Assembly (NCBI RefSeq): GCF_035222375.1
Contig: NC_085887.1
Location: 1,525,501 to 1,589,500 of the forward strand
Direction: 5' to 3'
Origin: Podospora pseudocomata
Taxonomy: Eukaryota; Ascomycota; Sordariomycetes; Sordariales; Podosporaceae
DNA: 64,000 bases
Shown here: piece by piece, positions 43,644-55,270 of the stretch
Layout: each line of letters opens with the position of its first letter
How positions within the stretch are numbered: position 1 is the first letter of the stretch
Notes under the pieces: generated by a model
The model's input: only the letters and a program-made list of their open reading frames with translations
Told to the model about the DNA's origin: nothing
Databases searched by the model: none
Position numbers and translations under genes: made by a program

Positions 43644-46599
43644 CTACCTCTTTTTGGCATACCAACCCTCCAAATCCAACCTTGTGAGTAACATCTCTAT
43701 GGTATTCTCCTGGTCTTTGCCACCCCTCCTTCCTTCAGCAGTGGGTGTTTTTTCGGACAAGCCCCGGAGGACGGTGACGAAAACTTCGACCTTGCGGTGG
43801 AATCTTTTGTAGAGGTCCCTCTCTTCGTCGTGGTGCTGCTGTCCGTGCAACTCCAAGTGGGCATCGGCAGCTTTGATTCTGACAAGTCGGGCGAAGGAGA
43901 GGATTAAGGAGAGGACTTCTTCTAGGAGAGCCATAACGGGTTGTTGACGTTTCCGAAGTAATAAGCAAGACATGATACTGTCCAGCGTTGCCTCCTGTTT
44001 CTGCCTCAAAATCTCGGGACTGATCCCCGCTCTGGCGCTGTCGGCGGGGTCGGGGAGGGTGGCTTCGATGGTGTCGAGCCAGGTCTCGAACCGCCTCCAG
44101 ACTTTTGCGATTCCGATATCAAAAAAGTAGTTTGCTACCGCAAAGGCAAACCCCCTCGCCTCCCACGCAAACCGTAACGTGACGTCTTCGCTGTCTGGCG
44201 GTAGCCCCGAGGTGGAGAAGCTGCTGGCTGCGTGCAGCACTCTCAACACCCGAATCAAAAGGCGGGAGATGCGGTCGTATTTCGCCAGGACCTGCGGCGT
44301 TATCACTGCGCGAAGGGGTGGCGGCGTGGTGTACGCCAACCTCAGGAAATCCAACGCTCCCAACCCGTCGACGTTCATGCACTTGTCTATTTCCTCCGGG
44401 GTGAGGTCGTGACGGATGGAGAATGACAGGTCGCCCGGTAACCGGCCTCCTTTTTCACCGCCCCCGCCGAGAGAGTCGGACAGCACCCCCATCAAAGCCA
44501 GTCTGAGCTCTGAAGACGCCGGAGGCCAAGTTCGACGGTTAGATCCGAGGCGGAGGCCCATTGACGAGGAGCCGCCAAGTGCGACGCCTTTCTGGCGTTC
44601 GGTGGTGGAGGAGTCAGGGTCGAACAACGCGCTGGACAACCGGGCGACGAGGAGGCCGTTGGAGAGGAGGAAGGATTGATTCAGCAGGGAGAGGTGGGAG
44701 CGCAAGGAGTGGGAGGTGAAGAGGAGGGTTGTAGTCAGTTGGGACAGGAGGGCTGATTGATATGTCAGTAGTGGACTGAACGATAAGAGTGGTAAAAGGG
44801 AGGTGTGCGGTGACAGGGCTGTCTTGTGAGATAAGGGGGAGTAAAGGTGTGATTTCAGCAGCTGGGCAAGGTCATCCGCCGGCGGTGGCTCCCTCAGCGG
44901 TTGATCCATCTGCTTCATCGACTCGAGAATATTCGTAGCAACCTCCGCTTCCGACTTCCAAAACACAGCAAACTCTACTGCACCACTCTCCTCCGTCTTC
45001 GAATCACCAGTTTGTTCACCCCCCACGCCGGCAGCCAAGAGAACCTTCTCAACAGCCCCCCTGTACTCCTCCACCCTCCCCTCCAACCTCGCAATAGCCT
45101 CCCACTCAAACTCCCACTCCAACCTCGGCGGCTTCGTCAACTCGACCACATCTACCCGCGCCAGGGGGTGCTCAGGATGGTGCTCCCTCAAAAACCGCAG
45201 ATTCCTCCCCGTTTCGAAAATACTCTCCGCCATGTCCCCGGGGACAAACCCCGGCATTTTTGACTCGTCTAGAAAGTACTCTGGCTCGTCCAGATCGCAC
45301 CCCTGGTCGTCAATCCACATTTTGTCTGCCACCTTGACAAACCCCTTGCCTAAACCACCTGTCTTGCTGACGGGAATACCCTCCTCCACCTTGGTGCCGA
45401 TCCATTCCTCGACGAAATCCGTCCAGGGCCGGGAGACGATTCTTAGGACTTCGTTGGTAGCCGCGCGCAAGAGATCGTCTTTGTATTCGGCTGCCTGGAC
45501 CGCCTGAAACAAAGCAGAAAGCATGGCCTCGTCTGTCTTTGCCGTGGCGACCTTCTGGACGAGGTTTTTGAAGTAGGAGAGGACTGTCTGGACGGGCTGG
45601 ACGAGGGATTGCAGCTGGAGGATGGATCTGACGTTGCGGCTGCGGGTGCTGAGCTCGGTGCCCACGGTGGTGATGAGACGGGCGATGACGCCTGCGAAGG
45701 CGATGCGGGTTGGGGAGGAGGACGGGGAGGAGTAGGCGGTTTCAGAGTAGTACTGGAGGTGTCTCGTGCAGTTACCGCAGTCGAGGCAGAGGTTGTCGAT
45801 GGCTTTGATCAAGTCGAGGGTGATGCCCGAGGTGCGGAGGAGAGGGGCGGTTTTGGTGAAGGAGTTTTGGGTGGAGTCCCAGGTGAAGAGGAGGGAGCTT
45901 CTGCCTAGGGATAGAGTCAAAAGACAGGCGGAGTAGATTGAGTTGTCCAGGATGTCTGGTGGTTTGTTTTCAGTGTCGTTGTTTGAGGCTGCGATTATGG
46001 AGTCGAAGGCTGCTGGGCCGGCTTCTGTGATGAAGGAGGTAGGCCCTTCTTTGGTCTTCTCAAAGGCTTCCCATGTTTTGTACTGGGGTTTGGCGCTGGC
46101 GACATCGTCTGGGAGAAGCCAAAAGTCTTCCTCCTCGCTAGAGAGTTCGTGGTCGAGCTCTGGTTGGTCTTCTTCCTGAGCTGTATCGGCGCCGGGGGCT
46201 TTGGCATGCTGAGCGGCAAGATCTCTCAAAATGGGTGGAAGTTTAAAGAAAGCATCGTCATTCTCCTGGCCAAGTTCAGGAGTCGGATGTCCTTGTAGTT
46301 GAGAGCTGATCAGTCCATCTTGTGTTCCTAATTACTAGTTAGCATCTGCACCTCATAGCCTGCAGGAAGAAATACATACCTTCAGCTCCCCATGAAAACA
46401 GGGGGTTCTGTTTATTGATCTCCTCGATAGACTTGGCAAGCCAGTTGGAGGGCTGCCAAAAGTCGGGAATTGCAAAGAGATTAGAGAGGTCATCCTCGTC
46501 GTCTTTGTCTGCATATTTCTTCTTTAATGGGGGTATCTTTAAGCGAGCATCTGAGAAAAAGCTGCTGGTGTCGGTATTTACATCATGAAGGCCCGCCAT
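43644..46599 (-). CDS. Gamma-tubulin complex GCP5/GCP6-type protein
   Basis: A second Spc97/Spc98-family member in the window, resembling the larger GCP5/GCP6 (Alp16-type) subunits that extend the gamma-tubulin ring complex. Exons are 46380-46599 and 43644-46327, giving 967 residues. The start MAGLHDVNTDTSSFFSD was chosen over an in-frame ATG 33 nt upstream because of family resemblance. The N-terminus has FAIPDFWQPSNWLAKSIEEINKQNPLFSWG. The central GRIP1 region includes SIYSACLLTLSLGRSSLLFTWD. The C-terminal GRIP2 region includes DLSFSIRHDLTPEEIDKCMNVDGLGALDFLRLAYTTPPPLRAVITP and VANYFFDIGIAKVWRRFE. GCP6 is my best guess; distinguishing it from GCP5 needs alignment. Only about 300 bp separate it from divergent EAF7. 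Confidence 0.83.
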
Positions 46600-46902
46600 C
46601 TTTGATGTGCTTGGTGTTGTAGTAGTGTTCACTTGACTGAGCGCTGAGAAGGGAAAGTGGAACGCGTACGGAGCACCCCAGTCGCGTAAATTGACCCGCT
46701 AAAGCTTCCCTGATCCCTGTCTGTCAACTGCGCTGCAGCCACAGCGGTCGGAGCGCTTGGTTGCGACTCGATTGAAGCTTGAAGCTTCAACTTTCCTCCG
46801 ACTCAATTCTTGAACCGACACACATCGTATCTTCCGTGAGCAGCTATTCGGTTGATAATTCTCCTCGATTCGATAGCCACAAGATAACTAAACAGAGCAG
46901 AC
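46600..46902. promoter_or_regulatory. Compact bidirectional promoter GCP6-type / EAF7
   Basis: Only 303 bp separate the two divergent start codons, so the genes must share or closely abut their promoters. No specific motif assigned. Confidence 0.65.
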
Positions 46903-47833
46903 ATGCCTCCCAAGAAGAAAGGCGGGCGCGCAAGCACCCAGGCCGCCGCGACTCCAGACGATGCGATGGACATTGATACACCAGCCGCTTCAGAGACACC
47001 AGCTCCCCCAAAAGAGGTTACGGACCCGTGGACGGACGACCAGGTGGCTTCTCTTTTCAAGGGCGTCATTCGGTGGAAACCAGCAGGTTCGTTGGCCTGC
47101 CATTCACCCATACCTCGCCGAGATAGTCTGCTCACAGTCACCAGGAATGCACAAACACTTTCGGATACTGGCCATCAGCGAGCACCTCCGTAACCACGGA
47201 ATAGACCCCGACGTATGGCCACACACCCGAATCCCCGGCATCTGGGCTAAGCTACGCGAGTTCTATAACTTAGAAGCCATCGACGAGCGAGAGAACAGTA
47301 TGGATCCGCCAGAAGAGAAGGGCCAGCCCAGGCGATACCTCGACTTCAGACTACCCTTTAAAGACTACGTCGACCTGATGGAGGAGAGGGCTCGCGCAGA
47401 TCCCAGTGAGGCACCGTCCAGTCCGCCACAGTGGGACCCCAACGACCCTACCGCTGGAGGTGACGGGAAAAAGAGGAAGCGAGCGGCAGCCACATCGGCA
47501 GCATCAACGGACGGGAACACTAAGACTCGAAGTTCTACTGTTGAGGCCACCGATAATGAGACTCCTGCAGCTAGTCCCTCCAGGAAGACGGCCAGGACCG
47601 GTAGAAATGCCAAACGTGCTGCTAGTAGAGGACGCAAGGCGAAGGAAGAGTCACCCCCTCCTAGTGAAGAGGAGAGCGAGGAGGAAGAAGGGTCTGAAGA
47701 GGACGGGGAAGAAGAGGATGACGAAGAAGAAACGGGCACACCTGCATCTACCAAGGGCGGTAGGTCAACAGCCAGAGGCCGGACTGCCACCAGAGCGAGA
47801 GGTCGAGGGCGAGGACGAGGTCGGGGTAGATAG
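46903..47833 (+). CDS. EAF7: NuA4 acetyltransferase subunit EAF7 (MRGBP)
   Basis: A subunit of the nuclear NuA4 histone acetyltransferase that binds the MRG protein EAF3. Exons are 46903-47086 and 47145-47833, giving 290 residues. The conserved domain is [38 protein letters not shown] (about 46-83), then [27 protein letters not shown]. Residues 160-290 are acidic and Lys/Arg-rich, ending in an Arg-Gly repeat tail ([13 protein letters not shown]). The start [11 protein letters not shown] is the only ATG placed well before the domain. Confidence 0.93.
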
Positions 47834-48167
47834 GATCCACAGGCTGACTATCGCCCATTGTATTCATGGGGTGGTCGCTGACCAATTTCTTATTTCTTTT
47901 TGGGGAGGGCTCATGCAGATTGTTAGGCGTACTGGTTATACCCTGTTATGGTTATTGGAAGCAAATAACGCCCTAAGCGTGTCAATCTGTATTATTTTCC
48001 AGTCTCGAGATGTTTGCGTGGTGTTGATCGCAAATGGGAACCCCGCCAAAAATAGCCCCGCAGTCGCGATTGACATGACGCGCTGCTGAATTTGGGCCCA
48101 ATGCTCGCGACATCATCTTTGTTGACAAACCCCCAAACACAACACAGCACTACACTACAAACTCACA
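47834..48167. promoter_or_regulatory. Spacer EAF7 to ASK1
   Basis: About 330 bp holding the EAF7 3' end and the ASK1 promoter. Nothing further recognised. Confidence 0.55.
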
Positions 48168-49715
48168 ATGTCTCGCCCAGGTTCTACCGTGCCGGCGAGG
48201 CCTTTGACTCTCACCGAAGAGCTCGAGAAGCTCGAGCAATCCATCACTCTTACCCTTCAAGGTGCCCATCTTTCTGTCTTCCCAACGATATGCCCTGGCT
48301 AACATGTCCCAGAAATCGACCACAACTTTAGCAGAGCGCACCGCATTGTTACCGGCAGCATCTTGCCTCTTGTAGAACAGTATGGCGAACACTCTCGGAA
48401 TGTGTGGGAGGCGACCAAGTTCTGGAAACAATTCTTCGAGGCCTCTGCCAACGTCTCGCTGTCTGGATATGAAGAGCTGGCCAACAACGAGCCCGAGGAG
48501 AGCACCGAGATCGAACAGACAGTAGACGAAAGTACTGCCCAGTACAGCACTCCCCGTAACCAGCAACAACACCACAACGAAGGCGTCAGCCATCTCGAGG
48601 CGAATCAATCCTCGGTAGTGTACCCCAGCGGCAGCCGACAACAACAACAACAGCAACAACAACAACAACAACAGCACCAGCAGCACCAGCAGCAGCACCA
48701 GCAAGACGAATCAATGTTTGACAACAGCGACGAAGACGTCTCGGGCAGCACCCCCCGCCCTACCATAGGGAAAACCATACCCTCCCGCTCCCAAATGGCG
48801 ACGCTCTCCTCCCCCTACGAGAACCTCAGGCGGGACTATTCGCAAAAACCCAACACGCCAGGCTACGAGCCCACCCCAAAGCAAGAAGAAGAAGACAACA
48901 CCTCCCTCCTCATCCAAGAATTCACCACCCGCCTCCCAGACATGTCCATGCACCCCCGTCACTCCCCTCCCGAGCAATCCCACACGGCAACACAATTCCT
49001 CGATTCCGACGACGATTTGGCGTTCTTGAAACCGAGCAACAAGAAAAATACCGACCCGGTCCTCCACCATTTGAAGGACAAAAACTTCCGCGTCATGGCC
49101 ACCCCTCACAAAGGCCACACGGGAGTTACGCCTCTCAAATGGAAAATAACCTCTAACCAACCCCTCTTCACCACCCCCGGCAAAGGCAAGTCCGGTGCTG
49201 ATCCAACAACCACCTCCCGCCCCATCTGGGCCGATTCCCCGGGCGACAGCCCAGAGATTGCGCTGCCACAACTGCGCTCAGCGGCGTTTATGTCGCCTAC
49301 CAAGGCGGCGTATCGGTCTGCGGCGCTTAAACAGAGTGTTAATGCCCCTAGGACGCCAGGGGTGAGCGTGCAGACACCGGCGGCCAAGGGGGGGAAGACG
49401 AGGGATGTGTACAATGAGGATAAGTATGCGAACGCGACGGGGGATGAGCTAGGGTGGAGCGAGGATGATGATGAGGATGAACGGGAGCTGAGCGAGATGG
49501 GGATGAGCCCGCCGAAGACGATTCAGTTTGCGCTGCCGCCTGGGAGGTTGATGCAGACGCCTGCGAGGGAGGCGAGCAGGAGGATTGTGGAGGGGTTGCT
49601 GATGAGGGCTGGGGAGGGGGATATGACGTTGGATTTTACGGGGGTTGTGCCTGGTTTTGGGGGAGAGCAACAAGAACAACAAGGGGGAATGGGGGCAGAG
49701 GGGGATGGAGTATAG
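48168..49715 (+). CDS. ASK1: DASH complex subunit ASK1
   Basis: A component of the DASH/Dam1 ring that couples kinetochores to spindle microtubules. Exons are 48168-48261 and 48313-49715, giving 498 residues. The conserved N-terminal domain is LTLTEELEKLEQSITLTLQEIDHNFSRAHRIVTGSILPLVEQYGEHSRNVWEATKFWKQFFEASANVSLSGYEE. The remainder is disordered, with a Gln/His-rich tract at about 145-170, many Ser/Thr-Pro sites (expected CDK/Aurora targets in this family), and repeated TTPGKGK/LKWKI-type segments. The coding strand shifts from C-rich to G-rich near 49260. Confidence 0.92.
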
Positions 49716-50104
49716 TCCTACGTTGGTGAAGATGAGTTTGGAGATGCAGGATGATACTTTTTAGGGTGTAAAGTGGGGAGGGGAAGGGGGGTGGTGGCAG
49801 GTGTCAATACAGTGGAGGGTCGAGATGGGGGGTAAAATAAGGGTCTGGATGTGGTGTGTGGGATGTGGTACGTGGTATGTGGGTGTATATATGTCGTATT
49901 TTGCTGTATGAAAAAATTGAAGAGTGTATGTTGAGCCCAATTCTGTGCATTTATGCTCCTCTTTTGTTTCCCTTGCCATTACCCTACCCATCCTTCTCAT
50001 GGTTGGTGTATCCCACCTCCTGCCCAGCTAACCACCTCCCCTTTAGTAAGAGGCAGCTAGCAGATTGACCCTAAACCTTCGATTATCCTCACCGTTAAAG
50101 GGAG
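49716..50104. other. Convergent 3' spacer ASK1 / small gene
   Basis: About 390 bp of 3' untranslated DNA with TG-rich stretches. No gene seen. Confidence 0.5.
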
Positions 50105-50425
50105 TCAAAACCCCATGTTGATCTGGTTCTTCATCACTTGGCTTTTGCTTGCTGGCTTCCCGCCTGATGAGGAACTCTTGGAGGACTTGGCTTGGGATTT
50201 GAGATAGGAGATGTCGGTGGTTGTGCTGGCTATGGAGGCTGTGTCATCGGAGGAGGAGGACTGTTGTGACTGGGACTGCTGCTGCTTGGCTTGGGCGTGG
50301 GCGGCTTTTTGGTCGGCCATGATTTGGGTGGCGTAGTTGCGGGGGTAGAGGGGGGAGTTGAAAGCTGGGTGAGGTTGTTAGTGGAGGAGGGTGATGGGGC
50401 TGGGGGGCTTACTGTTGGAGGACAT
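50105..50425 (-). CDS. Small Ser/Gln-rich protein of unknown function
   Basis: I do not recognise this family. A 13-nt first exon (50413-50425) and a second exon (50105-50364), joined across a 48-nt intron with branch CTAAC, give a 90-residue protein starting MSSNTFNSPLYPRNYATQIM. Residues 20-60 are rich in Gln and Ser (AKQQQSQSQQSSSSDD). The C-terminus is Ser/Lys-rich and ends KNQINMGF. There is no signal peptide or membrane segment. The intact splice signals, exact phase match and good coding composition argue that it is real. The ORF could also start at the internal Met (MADQKAAHAQ), giving 71 residues. Confidence 0.65.
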
Positions 50426-50570
50426 GGCGGTGATTGTGGAAGTGAAGTTGGGAATGGTGTTGGTGGTGAGAATAGCGGTGGTGGATGTGGTTGTGATTGT
50501 GATGTTTATGGTGGTGGTCACTGTATAAATGGTGATAGCCGTTTTGAGTGGTGCGATGATAGTTGTGCAA

Positions 50571-50607
50571 GTGTATGTATGTGTGTGTGTGTGTGTGTCT
50601 GTGTGAT
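50571..50607 (+). repeat. (TG)n microsatellite
   Basis: Roughly 36 bases of mainly TG dinucleotides, just upstream of the small gene. A second run of about 20 bases lies at 50911-50930. Confidence 0.85.
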
Positions 50608-52814
50608 TTTCTGCCTGGTGACAACCTGAGGACAAAAAAGGGGCGTCCAACCCAGATCTTATATACACGACAGACAGGACAAGCTTTCCTAGTACCAGGT
50701 ACGGCATACTTGAGAAAAACAAGCATTGGTTACCTTACCAAGGACTGAAATCCTTCCCGTCAGCCCCATCCATCGTCCTGTAGTTGGTGAACCCTACGTA
50801 GCTGCCTACGCCGCTGCCACACACGTCCACACTACCGATCCATGCTGTCGGTCCACCCGTGGAAAAGTGGCTTCGCAAGGCTGGTCGTAATCAGCAGCCC
50901 GTTTGTGATCTGTGTGTGTGTGTGTGTGTGCAACGGTGGTGGACAGCATGCTAGTAGACAGACACAGAACACACACCGGTAAGTGAGTCACCCGCCGCTC
51001 CGTTGGCGATAGGTAGTTCAGAAACTAGGATGAGATGAGACGAAAAAGGAAAAGAAAAAAAAAAGAAGAAAAAAAGTGGGTTGCAGCGTGGTGTCAATGT
51101 GCATGCGTACACAGCCTACGTCAAACGGTTTTTTCGTACCATTGTCACTTCTTGTTGGTGTACATACAAAGACAGGACGGCGTCACACCGGGCGATGGGT
51201 GTCGTGTGTGGTGGGCAGATAGATGCAAGTCAGAATGGGGGTAGCCGCGCGTGTAACAATGAGAAAAAAAATACGCCCTGTGTGACGGTGTGTCAGATTC
51301 TAGATTTTTTTAAAGGTTTCTTCTTCTTGCAGATAGGCGGAGAGATCTATCGTGACTGTTCTATGGTGAGAAGTTGTGGCTGTGACTAGGTATGCCACCG
51401 CACCGCCAACCGGTTAATTAAGGTATGGGAATAGCAGTGCCAGAAGGGTTGTAAATACACCAACGGCCCCCTTTTCATTTCTCACCGTTGTTCTGCAAAA
51501 AAATAACGACATCATCAGAAAATTTCTCAAGGTCTGTTGGACATACGTCGTGTCGTCGTCAACATGTATCTGGATGCCTGATATCAATACCACCAGACCC
51601 CGGTGACTTTTCTCGCTCTTGATGCAGCCCTTGCTTGTGTCTTCACCTTCGGACTTTGTCTAGAATCTGCACGGTCCTTCTTATCAGCGTGACCTTTCTG
51701 TTTAAGTGCCGGTGCTGCTGGGTAGCATTCATAGCAGGGAAACACCAAAACCTTGTTTACTAGGACGGAAAGAAGTCGTTGCCTGTTGCGTAAGGCTGTT
51801 GTTTCCTGACCCGTGAGGCTTGCGTGTGCTCAACACGCTGAAGGTTAGGGGTGGTGGTGAGAGGCCAAATTAGGCAGGTGGTTGAGAACGACAGACGACA
51901 GTTCTGCCCAGCTAGGCGCCGCGTGAGTAATCCAGACAGGAACGTCGAGGTGATGGCGTCGAGGCCGGGCCGTACATTTCTTTGCTCAATAGTGCCAATT
52001 CGGCTTTCCCAGTTTCCTCCATCGTTACTATGTATGTTCTGAACAATCCAAGTCATGTTATGGTCTATGTATGGTATTTCCCACCCTCTCTAGAACGGAC
52101 TTAGCATACATTCTTCGCAGAATGTCAAGAGGAAGTAGCATCACATGTCGAGAAACAGAAAAAATTCTTTCCTGTGTCGAGTGTTGAACAAGCACAAAAA
52201 AATGACCTTGTGGTTCTATAGGTTGGACGACCGGTTGTCAAATAGTTACACTTACACCAGTTTCTTGACTACTGAGGTGATCAAGCCATGTGCTAACAGT
52301 TTAGTGCGAGATCAACACCTCCAGCTGCTAAGATGACAAGAAAACCCCCCCTCTCTTGTCCCTGCCAGGGGAGATCTCGTGAGCCTATACGGGGTGACGG
52401 GCAGATGACTTGGTGATACGGCATCAGATATCTCCCGGCGATGTACAGAAAATCAGAGCTCTCTGTGCCTGTTGACAGTCCCGACACCGGACTGTGATAT
52501 GCGTTGGTGGTGGCACAACGGAGCTGTCATCGGCCATTGTCAAATCAGACGAGGCCAAAGCTCCTGCCCTGTCACACTCGCAGCTGTCACCCCAAGTTTG
52601 TTGACTTTCTCAGGGGCGTCAGTACGTCGTCTGTTGTCCACCCAACCAGAGCCTCGTAGAAAACGAAATTCGGATACGCGTATGGAATAGAAACCGTCTC
52701 GGCGACGACAATGACGTCCTTCTGGAAGCATTGACATGTTTCATTCGGGGTCCCCCGCAAATTGGCGTCTCGCTCGTCTGTGCCCGAAGCTCCATCAAGC
52801 TTACCAATTCAAAC

Positions 52815-52838
52815 AGAGAGAGAGAGAGAGAGAGAGAA
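52815..52838 (+). repeat. (AG)n microsatellite
   Basis: About twelve AG dinucleotides in the ERG5 upstream region. Confidence 0.9.
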
Positions 52839-53599
52839 CTGCTGGTGGTTCAAAAGCGAATTACAAAACCAATTCAGCAATTCGGAAAAACGCGGCCGGC
52901 TTGGCCTCCCGGATAAAGACGTTAGTAGTCTAGTAGCTTTGACTTGGTATTCTTGACCTTGCCTCGATAGGAAAGCCAGAAAAGACATCCCTGGAAGATC
53001 GTCGACATAGGAAAAAACAACAGCCCACGATGTGCTGTCGCTTTGGACACAGGGGAGAGAGTGCCAGTGTCGTGGTTGCTGTCCCAGCAGTTTGGATAGT
53101 GTCACAGGAGTCCACTAGGTATCTCAGGGCAAATCCATCTCGCGCCGTTCGGGTTTGTCTGTTACTCGCGTGGTGGTGGTATGTTGACAGAATGGTTCAA
53201 CATGAGATGAATCCCCACTTCCAACGCGACTGAACTGAGATATCCAGGCGCTAGCGCAGGGACTCAGGGCTTTGCTTGGCGGGTTCGATAGGATCAACGG
53301 CCGATTTCTGAAAGATTGGGTATTTTTTTTCTTATTTTTTTTTTTGCGCCAGCGCCAACAACAGAAAGGTGGGCAACAGGCGAGCCACTCGAAATCCCTG
53401 TGCATTCCCGGCCTTCCGGGATGTCCACAGGCCCCGTTCGACCAGGGCCCACACGGCCCTCGCTCTAGCATTTCTAGTCGGCCTGCTCCCGCCATCGTCT
53501 TTTCCATCGCCTTTGGCTTTTGTTGGTGTTGTCAACAGCTTCACCGCGCGCGCTACTCACCGAGGCACGCCGAAAACACACGCCGCCCGACCGCCCGCC

Positions 53600-55270
53600 A
53601 TGGCCACCAATGCGACAAGCTTCACGTCGCCTCTGGCGACAATCAAGTATGGTGCCGTCCCAGTGCCACCACAGCTCGAGTATGTCTTCGAGATAGTCGC
53701 CAATGCGAGTGTCTGGCAGATCCTCGTCACACTTCTCGCGCTTGCCGTTGTCTATGACCAGAGTATGTGACCATATGTGGCCTATTTGCCCTCAGTTGCA
53801 CTCTGCTAACATGTCCCCCTCTTTCTTCAAGTCCGGTATATCCTCAACAAGGGTACCATCGTGGGTCCCGCCATGAAGGTCCCCTTCATCGGCCCCTTCC
53901 TCGAATCTGTCAACCCCAAGTTCGAGGAGTACCACGCGAAATGGCTGTCGGGTCCCCTGAGCTGTGTTTCCGTCTTCCACAAGTTTGTCGTCATCGCCTC
54001 GACCCGCGACATGGCCCGCAAGGTGTTCAACTCGCCCGCCTTCGTCAAGCCCTGCGTCGTCGATGTCGCTCACAAGCTTCTCGGTGCCGACAACTGGGTC
54101 TTCCTCGACGGCAAGGCCCACGTTGACTTCCGCAAGGGTCTCAACGGCCTCTTCACCCGTCGCGCCCTCGAGATCTACCTCCCCGGCCAGGAGGAGGTGT
54201 ATAACCGCTACTTCAAGTCCTTTATTGACATCTCCAAAGCCGCCAACTTCAAGCCCGTCCCCTGGATGACCCAGTTCCGCGAGATCATCACGGCCGTCTC
54301 CTGCCGCACCTTTGTCGGCCACTACCTCGGCGACGAGGCCGTCAAGAAGATCGCCGACGACTACTACCTCATCACCGAGGCCCTCGAGCTCGTCAACTTC
54401 CCCATCATCATCCCCTTCACCAAGACCTGGTACGGCAAGAAGGCCGCCGATATGGTCCTCGCCGAGTTCGCCCGTTGCGCCGCCAAGTCCAAGATCCGGA
54501 TGGCTGCCGGCGGCGAGCCCAACTGCATCATGGACGCCTGGGTTGTCGAGATGATTGCCTCCAAGAAGTGGCGCGACGCCGAGGAGGCCGGCAACACCGA
54601 GGGTCTCACCAAGCCGACTCATGTCCTTCGCGATTTCACCGATTACGAAATCGCCCAAACCGTCTTCACCTTCTTGTTCGCCTCCCAGGATGCCACCTCT
54701 TCTGCCGCCACCTGGCTCTTCCAGATCATGGCCCAACGCCCTGACGTCCTCGACCGCGTCCGCGCTGAGAACCTTGCTACCCGCAACGGAAACCCCAACG
54801 CCCCTGTTAACCTTGAGCAGCTCGAGTCCATGACTTACACCCGCGCTGTGGTCAGAGAGCTCCTCCGCTACCGCCCACCAGTGCTCATGGTTCCTTATGT
54901 CGCCAAGAAGCCCTTCCCCATCACTGACACGTACACTGCGCCCAAGGGCTCAATGGTCATCCCGTCGACGTACCTCGCTCTTCGCGACCCAGAAGTCTAT
55001 CAAAACCCCGATGTCTTTGACCCCGAGAGGTACTACACCGGCGACGCCGAGGTCAAGGGCGCAAAGAACTACCTCGTGTTCGGCACAGGTCCTCATTACT
55101 GCATTGGTCAACATTACGCCCAGATGAATCTTTGTCTCTTCTTGGGGAAGGCGAGTCTGCAGTTGGAGTGGGAGCACCATGCCACGCCTTTGAGTGAGGA
55201 GATTCAGGTTTTTGCGACGATTTTCCCCAAGGATCATTGCCCGCTTGTGTTTAAGGAGAGGAGATGGTAG
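53600..55270 (+). CDS. ERG5: Sterol C-22 desaturase, cytochrome P450 CYP61
   Basis: The ER-bound P450 that introduces the C22-23 double bond in late ergosterol synthesis. Exons are 53600-53762 and 53832-55270, giving 533 residues. The N-terminal anchor is the hydrophobic stretch ASVWQILVTLLALAVVYDQ. The CYP61 hallmark VPFIGPFLESVNPKFEEYHAKW is clear near residue 70. The I-helix region is FTFLFASQDATSSAATWLFQIM, ExxR is in RELLRYR, and the heme loop is FGTGPHYCIGQHYA with Cys478 as thiolate ligand. Coding is strongly C-ending, typical of a highly expressed gene. The long upstream region may hold sterol-responsive elements, but I could not assign any. Confidence 0.96.

Larger units (their letters stand above)
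50426..53599. promoter_or_regulatory. Long divergent region small gene / ERG5
   Basis: About 3.2 kb, the longest gene-free stretch in the window. It contains TG runs near 50571-50607 and 50911-50930, a purine tract at about 51035-51078, an AG run at 52815-52838 and T runs at about 53321-53345. Open frames are short and carry no motif. It likely holds the promoters and leaders of both flanking genes, or an unrecognised non-coding transcript. Confidence 0.55.

Noticed and set aside
53272-53599. Upstream in-frame extension of ERG5 on the plus strand
   Set aside because: The conserved CYP61 start fits the ATG at 53600 (ccATGG context). The upstream part is basic and low complexity with no family match.
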